This document shows positions 1-5,488 of a stretch of 6,354 nt of DNA, one piece after another. The notes under the pieces were generated by a model that was not told the origin of the DNA, did not search any database, and worked only from the letters and a program-made list of their open reading frames with translations. A program made the position numbers and the translations under genes. Origin of the DNA: an uncultured Oribacterium sp. (GTDB lineage Bacteria > Bacillota > Clostridia > Lachnospirales > Lachnospiraceae); assembly GCA_937927445.1 (NCBI GenBank), contig CALAOB010000025.1, forward strand, positions 1 to 6,354, given 5' to 3'. The first letter of the stretch is position 1. Each line of letters opens with the position of its first letter.

Positions 1-1132
1 GCTCGTAGATCTTCCGGCCGTCGGCGTCGGTCTCGGCGATGGCGTCGAGGAGGCTGCGACGGGCGACGAAGAGGTGGCAGATGTAGTTCACGGAGCGGAG
101 CAGGTCCGGGTTGAAGTCGGTCTTAAAGTGCGGCTCGAAGTAGTAGATGTCCTCGAAGTCGACCTTGTCCTCGTCGGAATAGAGGACCTGGACGTCCGGG
201 TGGGCATTGATCGCGCGGACGCACTCATAGAGGGCCTGCGGCTCGAGCTCGTCGTCGTGGTCGGCGAGGACGATGAAGTCGCCGGTCGCCATGCGGATCG
301 CGGCGTTGGTGTTCTCCGCGATGCCGAGGTTCTCCGCGAGGGTCTCATAGCGGAAGCGGCTGTCTGCAGCAGCGTACTCGGCGAGGACCTCCTGCGGTGT
401 CCGGCCCTGCGCCGGGTCGTGCTGGATCTTCGCGTACGGGGTCGCGTCCACGAGGCAGACCTCGAACTTCGGGTAGGTCTGCGCGCGAATCGAGTCAAGC
501 ATGCGGCGGAGGAACTTCTCCGGGGTCGCGTAGACCGGGATCACGATGGAGAAGGCCGGCTGCTGCGCGAAATCGCCGGCACTCTCCCGCTGCTGCGCGA
601 GCGCCTCGTCGGTGATGCGGACCTTCTTATACCACTCGTTGTAGTCGTAGTCGTCCTGGATGTTCTGGATCTTGTGGACGGATTTCTTGAAAAGGGCGCG
701 GAGGCCGTGCTTCTGGAAGTATTCCCAGGCCACCTCGACGGTCTCCCAGTGAAACAGGGCGAGGAGCTTCTCGCGTTTCCGGTGGGCGACGGAGTTAAAC
801 TCCTCGAGGATGTGGTCGGTGAACTTCACGCGCTTTGTCTGGCCGTCGGCCTGCAGCACGAGGATGCGGGTCTCGCCCTGTGCGTACGGGGTGTGCACGT
901 CGAAGCCGAGGTCGCGCTGGAGCGCCCCGTGGGCCTTCACGTAATCGCCGAAAAAGGCGCTGACCACCTCATCGCGGCGTACAGAGGACACGGTCGTGCC
1001 CGGGACAGGGTTGCCTGCCTGATCCACGACCGTGAGCTTCACTTCTTCTTCTGGATTTGAGCCGAAGGCCCAGCCCTGGAGCATGAGTTCGCCCTCACGC
1101 GCCAGCGCGATATCTACTTTAAATCGTAACAT
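1..1132 (-). CDS. Large family-2 glycosyltransferase with N-terminal extension (3' end cut by window edge)
   Basis: A GT-A fold glycosyltransferase that should transfer a sugar from a nucleotide-sugar donor to a growing glycan at the cytoplasmic face of the membrane. 377 codons are visible and the frame is still open at base 1, so the C-terminus is missing. Residues 1-105 form a strand-rich, probably beta-sandwich region (LQGWAFG at 18-24), and 106-185 are helical and charged. The GT2 domain begins at SIVIPVY (195-201). It continues with the donor/metal motif DHDDE (291-295) and YSDEDKVD (318-325), as in rhamnan and O-antigen chain-building enzymes. The ATG at 1132-1130 follows AAGGA with a 6-nt spacer and lies 15 nt after the stop of the upstream glycosyltransferase, so the two are probably co-transcribed. 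Family members of this architecture are often much longer and may hold a second GT domain; acceptor and sugar cannot be predicted. Confidence 0.9.
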   Translation of the reverse strand, partial: MLRFKVDIALAREGELMLQGWAFGSNPEEEVKLTVVDQAGNPVPGTTVSSVRRDEVVSAFFGDYVKAHGALQRDLGFDVHTPYAQGETRILVLQADGQTKRVKFTDHILEEFNSVAHRKREKLLALFHWETVEVAWEYFQKHGLRALFKKSVHKIQNIQDDYDYNEWYKKVRITDEALAQQRESAGDFAQQPAFSIVIPVYATPEKFLRRMLDSIRAQTYPKFEVCLVDATPYAKIQHDPAQGRTPQEVLAEYAAADSRFRYETLAENLGIAENTNAAIRMATGDFIVLADHDDELEPQALYECVRAINAHPDVQVLYSDEDKVDFEDIYYFEPHFKTDFNPDLLRSVNYICHLFVARRSLLDAIAETDADGRKIYE

Positions 1133-1147
1133 GATATTTCCTTTATA

Positions 1148-2122
1148 TTATTTTGAGGCGTCGGCCATGCCGCCGATCATCGCGTCTTCCGGGAAGTTCA
1201 GGCGCTCCTCCTCGACGACGAGCGGGCGGCGCATGACGCGCTGGTTGATGCTCAGGATATACTCGCCGAGCAGGCCGATGAAGAAGATCTGCACGGAGCC
1301 GAGGAAGAGCATGCCGATGAGCATCGGGGCCATGCCGGCCGGGAAGCGATCCCACCAGATGAGCTTCATGACGAGGTAAATGATGGCGATCAGCATGCTG
1401 ATGGCGCTGCAGACGGCACCAAAGAACACCGCCATACGGAGGCCGACCTTGGTGTAGCTCGTGAAGCCGAGCATCGCGGCGTCGTACAGGGTGTAGAGGT
1501 TGTTGTGCGTGATGCCGGCGCGGCGCTTCGGCTGGGTGTACGGAATCTCCTTCCGGTGGAAGCCGAGCTCAGCGACGATGCCACGCAGGAACGGCGTCGG
1601 ATCATTGAGCTGCCGCATGACGTCGATGAAGGCGTGGTCGTAGAGGCCGAAGCCGGTGAACTGCGCGATCTGGTCGACGGAGGACATCTTCTTGATGAGC
1701 TTGTAGTAGAGGCCGCGGAGGGCGTACATGAGCGGATTTTCCTTCGAGTGGGTCTTCACGCCGATGGCGATCTTGTAGCCTTCCTCCCAGGCAGCGACGA
1801 ACTGCGGGATCATCTCGACCGGGTCCTGGAAGTCGGCGGCCATGAGGATCGTGGCGTCACCGGTGGACTGCAGCATCGCGTAGTACGGGCTGTTGAACTG
1901 GCCGAAGTTCTTCGCATTGAAGATGGCCTTCACCTGCGGGTCCTGCGCACAGAGGCCACGGATCAGCGCACGCGTCTCGTCGTGGGAATCGTTGTCGATG
2001 TAGAGGAGCTCATAGCGGTACTGCGGGAGCTCGGAAGCGAACATACTCCGAAGGGCCTCGTAGAGCGGAACGACATTCTCCTGCTCGTTATAGCATGGAA
2101 TCACAATGCTGATGGTTTTCAA
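1148..2122 (-). CDS. DPM1/GtrB-like polyprenyl-phosphate glycosyltransferase, two C-terminal membrane helices, TTG start
   Basis: A 324-residue GT2 enzyme of the dolichol/undecaprenyl-phosphate sugar transferase type. Such enzymes move a sugar from a nucleotide donor to a polyprenyl phosphate on the inner leaflet of the membrane. The GT domain opens immediately with ISIVIPCYNE (4-13), followed by YIDNDSHDET (41-50) in the place of the usual DDGS-D-T motif, and ADFQDP (96-101) in the place of the usual D-x-QDP metal/donor motif. KRRAGITHNN (199-208) is the family's basic KR-x-G region. Two hydrophobic helices follow at about 229-253 and 262-288, then a short charged cytoplasmic tail. The start is taken as TTG because an AGGAG ribosome binding site sits 8 nt upstream and it places the first beta strand at residue 3, as in homologues; upstream in-frame ATGs (2278, 2218) would add an implausible Arg/Ala-rich leader. 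Length is typical of the family. The lipid and sugar are not predictable. Confidence 0.9.
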   Translation of the reverse strand: MKTISIVIPCYNEQENVVPLYEALRSMFASELPQYRYELLYIDNDSHDETRALIRGLCAQDPQVKAIFNAKNFGQFNSPYYAMLQSTGDATILMAADFQDPVEMIPQFVAAWEEGYKIAIGVKTHSKENPLMYALRGLYYKLIKKMSSVDQIAQFTGFGLYDHAFIDVMRQLNDPTPFLRGIVAELGFHRKEIPYTQPKRRAGITHNNLYTLYDAAMLGFTSYTKVGLRMAVFFGAVCSAISMLIAIIYLVMKLIWWDRFPAGMAPMLIGMLFLGSVQIFFIGLLGEYILSINQRVMRRPLVVEEERLNFPEDAMIGGMADASK

Positions 2123-2130
2123 AATGGTAT

Positions 2131-2135
2131 CTCCT
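2131..2135 (-). promoter_or_regulatory. Ribosome binding site that decides the TTG start
   Basis: On the minus strand AGGAG lies 8 nt before the TTG at 2122-2120. No comparable site precedes the upstream in-frame ATG codons, so this site supports the UUG start of the membrane glycosyltransferase. Confidence 0.75.
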
Positions 2136-2198
2136 AACGTGAGAGTGATCAGTGTGGGGCGCGCATGGCGTGTGTGCCGGCAGCCGTGGCGGCGGGCA

Positions 2199-2238
2199 GC
2201 GACAGCTGTCGCGGGCATGCCCTGGGCCGCGCGGGCCC
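2199..2238. repeat. Cluster of three GC-rich palindromes in the glycosyltransferase leader
   Basis: Three adjoining inverted repeats: a perfect 14-bp palindrome GCGACAGCTGTCGC (2199-2212), directly followed by the perfect 10-bp palindrome GGGCATGCCC (2213-2222), and then GGGCC / GGCCC arms around a 5-nt loop (2224-2238). They lie between the predicted promoter and the TTG start of the downstream glycosyltransferase, so they would be in its 5' untranslated RNA. None is followed by a T-run in either direction, so they do not look like intrinsic terminators. They could be an operator, a structured leader or a dispersed intergenic repeat. Confidence 0.5.
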
Positions 2239-2249
2239 GAATCTTATCT

Positions 2250-2278
2250 ATATTACACTCTATGGGAGGAGGTGGCAA
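2250..2278 (-). promoter_or_regulatory. Predicted sigma-70-type promoter for the two glycosyltransferase genes
   Basis: On the minus strand TTGCCA (2278-2273) and TAATAT (2255-2250) are separated by 17 bp, both close to the vegetative consensus. Transcription would begin near 2243 and give a leader of about 120 nt that carries the GC-rich palindromes. It lies downstream of the terminator of the AlbA_2 gene, which suggests the two glycosyltransferases are transcribed independently of that gene. Confidence 0.5.
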
Positions 2279-2311
2279 GATTTGGGAGGGGATTTATATT
2301 TCGGGGTTTTT

Positions 2312-2346
2312 CAGAAAACAACCGGGGCGAAGAAATCACCCCGGCT
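2312..2346 (-). terminator. Intrinsic terminator of the AlbA_2 gene
   Basis: Arms at 2336-2346 and 2320-2330 form an 11-bp stem with a 5-nt loop (2331-2335) on the minus-strand RNA, followed by GTTTTCTG. Two of the pairs (2328/2338 and 2321/2345) are G.U in the minus-strand transcript but A/C mismatches on the plus strand. That shows the element acts in the minus direction. The hairpin begins 11 nt after the stop codon of the AlbA_2 gene. The T-run is only moderate. Confidence 0.75.
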
Positions 2347-2357
2347 GAACGCTTAAC

Positions 2358-3809
2358 TTACTGTTTTTGATTACATCTCACATATTTCTGGTCGTGGCTT
2401 CTCGGTTTTTCCGGAATCGTAAGTCGTACCAGTCCTTTTTTAACGAGTGGATAGATGTAGGTCTGCATCGCATACGTAACGGTTTTCAGCCCCAGAAATT
2501 CTGCGATTTCATCTTTACTTCTCGGCACACTTAAATAATCCATAAGGGAAGCATCTGTTTCGCAGGACTCAGAATCCTGTTCTTTCGAACGATCGTTATA
2601 CAGTATAACCGTAAATGTTCCGCGCTCGTCTAAGAATACCGGTTCATCCAGTCCATACTTTTCCATCGTCTTTCGAATCGTCGGTATTCCAGAATATCGA
2701 TTCTCCGTTAACCCGAGGATTTCCATCGCATTGACGAGTACCGGATTTCTCGTATCCGGCTGCTTTTTTCCAAGCTGATCCAGGCGAAGTCTTCCATAAA
2801 TCCCGCCCGGATTACTTATTTCAATTCGATCCGGGAACATCTTTATCTGAATCGGCATGCCCTCCGTGTGAATACTGTAGTCTCTATGCACGAGCGTATT
2901 CAGGATCGCCTCTCTGATCGCCGTAACAGGGTATTCGGTTCGGTCCTCCCGCTTTCCTGTAGAAGGATCAATGATCGTCTTCGTCCGCATATTTTTACGC
3001 ACAAATGCAATCGCCTGGTCAAGCATCTCCGGAATCGTGCCCTCTATTCTCTGATTATCGATAAATCGTTCACCCGTTTCCCCGAGTTCGCCGATTTCAT
3101 CCCCCGGCATGACGACAGCCGTGATACAAAGCTGTGGGAAGAACGCCTGAGGGTATCTGCAAAAAAGCAAAACGCCGCTTAACGTAAGCTCTTCACTTCT
3201 CGTCAGGCTCATAAGCTCATAGATCGTCTTATCCGGAAGTTCACTTAAATTTTTCTTTTCTTCTTTGAGTTTATCAATGTATGCGCCCAGCAATGCACCA
3301 TCGATCACGTCAAAGGATGCTCTCGGAACACTGCGTATGTCATCCTGATACTTCTTTCTGAAGGACTCATAGCTGTAGATTTCATATTCTGTCATCGGTT
3401 CATCGCTGTCACCCACCCGGATATACGAGCCTTTGAGACGTCCGCTCCCCTTGTAATAGCAAGGGCGATCTGCAAGATCTATACCCGGTATCTCCGCCGA
3501 TACGAAAAACTTCCCTTCCTTCTCAGCCACTGTAAGAAGTGGTCTGACAGCCGGTTCCATCTGAAGGCACTGATTATTTATCTGCTTCTGAATGTCCTGC
3601 GCATCATAAACGCCACATTCTTCGAAGTCATGCTCTTCATCCACGCCAAAAATGATTACACCACCATCATCCTGATTCGAAAAGCTCGACAAAGAATCAT
3701 AGAGACGCTTCGGACACCCCTGCTTCGCAGCTTTCAGTTCAAGTGTTTGCGTTTCATATTTGCGTTTCTGAATAAGTTCAAGTTTTTCCAGCAGTTCTTC
3801 ACTTGTCAT
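2358..3809 (-). CDS. AlbA_2 (Schlafen-like) / GHKL-type ATPase / winged-helix regulator
   Basis: A 483-residue member of the widespread 'RNA-binding domain / ATP-binding protein' family often mislabelled as RecG-like. The AlbA_2 (divergent AAA_4) domain covers about 15-140, with ETQTLELKAA (19-28) and SSFSNQDDGGVIIFGV (41-56). The GHKL-like ATPase region (HATPase_c_4 type) is at about 290-405. It contains the N-box REAILNTLVHRDYS (299-312; Glu300 and Asn304 are the expected catalytic and Mg-binding residues) and DRIEISNPGG (327-336). A winged helix follows at about 420-478 (SKDEIAEFLGLKT then the LVRLTIPEK wing). Members are thought to be nucleic-acid-binding regulators; some have been linked to phage defence, but the role of this one is unknown. 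ATG has AGGA 8 nt upstream. The gene is visibly AT-richer than its neighbours, has its own promoter and terminator, and lies within a glycan locus, all signs of lateral acquisition. Confidence 0.9.
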   Translation of the reverse strand: MTSEELLEKLELIQKRKYETQTLELKAAKQGCPKRLYDSLSSFSNQDDGGVIIFGVDEEHDFEECGVYDAQDIQKQINNQCLQMEPAVRPLLTVAEKEGKFFVSAEIPGIDLADRPCYYKGSGRLKGSYIRVGDSDEPMTEYEIYSYESFRKKYQDDIRSVPRASFDVIDGALLGAYIDKLKEEKKNLSELPDKTIYELMSLTRSEELTLSGVLLFCRYPQAFFPQLCITAVVMPGDEIGELGETGERFIDNQRIEGTIPEMLDQAIAFVRKNMRTKTIIDPSTGKREDRTEYPVTAIREAILNTLVHRDYSIHTEGMPIQIKMFPDRIEISNPGGIYGRLRLDQLGKKQPDTRNPVLVNAMEILGLTENRYSGIPTIRKTMEKYGLDEPVFLDERGTFTVILYNDRSKEQDSESCETDASLMDYLSVPRSKDEIAEFLGLKTVTYAMQTYIYPLVKKGLVRLTIPEKPRSHDQKYVRCNQKQ

Positions 3810-3840
3810 TTCGCTTTTCCTTTCTGTTTTTCAAATTCCA

Positions 3841-4039
3841 ATTTATATTTTATACTTTGATTTATGTTTTCTCAAGTTATAATTTGTACTTTTGCGTTAC
3901 AAATTTGTGCTTTTGATGAATATTTGCTTTTTTCCCTTGATATTTGCCTTTTTATTTTAAAATTTTCATTTTTGTTTTCACTCTTCCTGTTTTATTTACC
4001 TTTTTGATTTTACATTTCATGTTTTCTATTTTAGTTTTG
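3841..4039. repeat. Degenerate tandem array, about 20-bp period, upstream of the AlbA_2 gene
   Basis: About ten T-rich units on the plus strand share the form ATTT-N(1-4)-(C/G)TTTT(G/C/T). They begin near 3841, 3860, 3882, 3903, 3922, 3942, 3962, 3994, 4014 and 4028. The best pair, ATTTGTACTTTTG (3882-3894) and ATTTGTGCTTTTG (3903-3915), differs at one base over 13. Most steps are 19-22 bp; one gap of 32 and one of 14 break the series. The period is not a multiple of three and all frames are interrupted by stops, so the array is not coding. It resembles an old, drifting set of iterons or an operator array more than a CRISPR, since there are no conserved repeats or unique spacers. Confidence 0.6.
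3847..3875 (-). promoter_or_regulatory. Predicted promoter of the AlbA_2 gene, inside the repeat array
   Basis: On the minus strand TTGAGA (3875-3870) and TAAAAT (3852-3847) are 17 bp apart, putting the transcript start near 3840, about 30 nt before the ATG. The -35 and -10 boxes each fall within one unit of the degenerate repeat array, so a protein that binds the repeats would compete with RNA polymerase. In such AT-rich sequence chance matches are common. Confidence 0.5.
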
Positions 4040-4056
4040 TCTGCATAGAATGGCAC

Positions 4057-4098
4057 TAAAAAAGGCACAAAAATAACCGCCCGAAACCTGGCGGTTAT
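4057..4098 (-). terminator. Intrinsic terminator for minus-strand transcripts
   Basis: A perfect 9-bp stem, ATAACCGCC (4073-4081) with GGCGGTTAT (4090-4098), encloses an 8-nt loop. On the minus strand it is followed by TTTTTGTGCC and then seven T's (4063-4057). There is no T-run on the plus-strand side, so it acts leftward. It can end the small RNA that starts near 4144. It can also stop read-through from the alcohol dehydrogenase gene, whose stop lies about 110 nt upstream and which has no closer terminator. Confidence 0.8.
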
Positions 4099-4144
4099 CT
4101 TCGTAACCAATAAAATGCAGGGCCAACCGTCGATCGGCAGCACT
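4057..4144 (-). ncRNA. Candidate small RNA, Hol_Tox-type antisense-like
   Basis: A strong extended -10 box followed about 45 nt later by a clean terminator hairpin defines a free-standing unit of about 85-90 nt with no ribosome binding site or ORF of its own. Near its 5' end GCCGA and TTGGC can form a short stem-loop. The order of elements (antisense promoter, a block resembling CCAACCGTCGATCGGCAGCAC, then an AACCGCC hairpin directly next to a plus-strand TAA) matches what I recall of antisense RNAs in Firmicutes holin-like type I toxin-antitoxin loci. The match is from memory of the family, not from a search. The expected small plus-strand membrane toxin gene, just left of 4077, is not intact here, so this may be a remnant or an orphan RNA. 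Confidence 0.45.
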
Positions 4145-4150
4145 CTTATC

Positions 4151-4159
4151 ATTATAGCA
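4151..4159 (-). promoter_or_regulatory. Extended -10 promoter of the small RNA candidate
   Basis: The minus strand reads TGCTATAAT (4159-4151), a perfect extended -10 element (TGn followed by TATAAT). The -35 region at the usual distance (CAGTGG, 4179-4174) is poor, which is tolerated when an extended -10 is present. Transcription would start on a purine near 4145-4143. Confidence 0.6.
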
Positions 4160-4209
4160 ACATCTTTCGTCGCCCACTGCGCCTTGTATTTTTACAGCAA
4201 TCTTGACAC

Positions 4210-5475
4210 TTAGATTTTCACAGCGATTTTGATGGCTTTTCGTTCTTTCATGTCGTCGATGGCCTGGGCGATCTGGTCGAGGCCGTCGTAGTGCTCTGTG
4301 ATGAAGATGGACGGATGCACGCCGCTCTCCTGCACGATCCGCATCACGCGTTCGAGGTTCTGGCGTCCGCCGCGGCTCAGGGAGAACTTCAGGGTTTTTC
4401 CGGCCATGCCGCGGCCGATGGAGAACTTCGGGATCTGAATGCAGTCGATGTTATCGTTCAGCGTCACGGTGTGCGCTTTCCTGAGCACGTCGCCTGCGGC
4501 CTGTGCTTCTGCTTCGACAGCTGCGGCGGTGCTGGTGAGGTAGGTTTCGGCGCTGTTCATGGCTTCGAGGGTTTTCAGCTCGCCGCCCTGGGTGTCGAGG
4601 TCGGCGCCGTAGTACATGACGTTCGAGACGACGCCGGTGCCGTACTTCACCATGTCGATGGCCTGCGGGAAAGCGAGGTCATCGCCGCCGCAGATGAGCA
4701 CCTTATCCGCGCCCTTCGTCTGTGTCTTTGTGAGGACGTAGTTCACGACGGGCGAGCCGGTCGAGTTCGCGAGCGGATGCATGCCCTGCGGGAGCGGACA
4801 ATGCAGGTGGCGGTAGTTCAGCACTTCGACGTGACAATGTATATCGCTCATGGATTCGGCGATGCGGGTGTTTTCCGGGCGGGAGCCGACGGCGTAGATC
4901 GTGCGTGCACCGGCGAGCTTCGCGCCGAGGATGGCGGCGAGTCCGATGGCCCCGATGCCCATCACGACGACGGTGTCGCCCGGCTTGACGCCGGCTTCTT
5001 CGACCGCGGTGAAGCCGGTCTGGAGGACGTCGACGCACATGAGCGCGTCCTCGAGCTTGAGACCATCCGGGATGTGTGCGAGGTTACGGTCCGCGTACGG
5101 AAGGTAGAACAGCTCCTGGAAGGCACCGTCGATGGTGTTCCCGAGCATATGGGCGCTGAAATTATGGCCCGCATGTGCGTAGTTCTCCTCGACGTCCGGC
5201 TGACTCCAGTCCGGGGTGATCGCGGATACGGCCACAACATCGCCGACACGAAAATCCGTCACCTCTGCGCCGACTTCCTCGACACGGGCGATGACCTCAT
5301 GCCCGAGCGTCAGATCCGGGCGCTTCGGGCTGCCCTGCCAGATCGTGTGGACGTCCGAGGTGCATGGTGAGACGAGCAGCGGCTTCAGCAGCGCGCCATG
5401 TGAGGCGGCCAGCGTCGGTCGCTCCTTCTCGATGTAGGCGATATTTCCTTTTCCCTTTAAAACAAGAGCTTTCAT
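4210..5475 (-). CDS. Zinc-dependent NADP(H)-type alcohol dehydrogenase (MDR superfamily), with insertions
   Basis: A 421-residue medium-chain dehydrogenase/reductase resembling the secondary-alcohol dehydrogenase of Thermoanaerobacter (about 352 residues). Catalytic zinc ligands are visible: Cys38 in SPCTSDVHT (36-44), His59 with Glu60 in LGHE (57-60), and Asp149 in MCVDV (146-150). The Rossmann loop is GIGAIG (173-178). GSRP (197-200) and Tyr221 correspond to the residues that bind the NADP 2'-phosphate in the Thermoanaerobacter enzyme, so NADP(H) use is inferred. The four-cysteine structural-zinc lobe is absent. Two insertions relative to that enzyme are seen: a His/Cys-rich one at about 210-245 and one of roughly 50 residues at about 292-345. 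ATG is preceded by AGGA at 8 nt and begins 13 nt after the methyltransferase stop, so the pair is probably one operon. The substrate may be a glycan precursor given the neighbours, or a simple alcohol or ketone. Confidence 0.9.
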   Translation of the reverse strand: MKALVLKGKGNIAYIEKERPTLAASHGALLKPLLVSPCTSDVHTIWQGSPKRPDLTLGHEVIARVEEVGAEVTDFRVGDVVAVSAITPDWSQPDVEENYAHAGHNFSAHMLGNTIDGAFQELFYLPYADRNLAHIPDGLKLEDALMCVDVLQTGFTAVEEAGVKPGDTVVVMGIGAIGLAAILGAKLAGARTIYAVGSRPENTRIAESMSDIHCHVEVLNYRHLHCPLPQGMHPLANSTGSPVVNYVLTKTQTKGADKVLICGGDDLAFPQAIDMVKYGTGVVSNVMYYGADLDTQGGELKTLEAMNSAETYLTSTAAAVEAEAQAAGDVLRKAHTVTLNDNIDCIQIPKFSIGRGMAGKTLKFSLSRGGRQNLERVMRIVQESGVHPSIFITEHYDGLDQIAQAIDDMKERKAIKIAVKI

Positions 5476-5488
5476 AATACAGTTCCTT

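Noticed and set aside
74..1060. Long plus-strand ORF (328 codons) over the left glycosyltransferase
   Set aside because: It is the mirror of a GC-rich gene with strong third-base bias. Its translation is a low-complexity Val/Leu/Glu/Asp/Arg mix with no domain, while the minus strand encodes clear GT2 motifs.
1505..2137. Plus-strand ORF of 210 codons over the membrane glycosyltransferase
   Set aside because: It is antisense to a well-supported gene and rich in Val, Leu, Glu and Asp, as expected from the complementary strand of biased codons.
2123..2278. N-terminal extension of the membrane glycosyltransferase to ATG 2278
   Set aside because: The added 52 residues are Arg/Ala-rich and unlike the family, the predicted -10 box falls inside them, and the good ribosome binding site is at the TTG.
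2106..2370. Three short overlapping plus-strand ORFs in the leader region
   Set aside because: They overlap each other in different frames, cross the promoter, palindromes and terminator, and show no family features. The SD-like GGGAGGAGGTGG at 2264-2275 has no suitably spaced plausible ORF behind it.
3841..4039. CRISPR array or insertion-sequence end
   Set aside because: The units are short, degenerate and contiguous with no distinct spacers. No transposase fragment or matching terminal inverted repeats were seen at either side of the AT-rich block.
3952..4152. Minus-strand 66-codon ORF in the gap upstream of the AlbA_2 gene
   Set aside because: It runs through the terminator hairpin and then the A-rich repeat array, ending in a Lys-rich tail; its ATG lies at about the position of the small RNA promoter, so it could not be translated from that transcript.
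4203..4208. Plus-strand TTGACA (perfect -35 hexamer) at the end of the dehydrogenase gene
   Set aside because: No acceptable -10 box occurs 16-18 bp downstream on the plus strand and nothing credible is encoded there.
4291..5370. Long plus-strand ORF (359 codons) over the alcohol dehydrogenase
   Set aside because: It is antisense to a gene with intact zinc and Rossmann motifs; its composition is that of a shadow frame and it has no recognisable domain.
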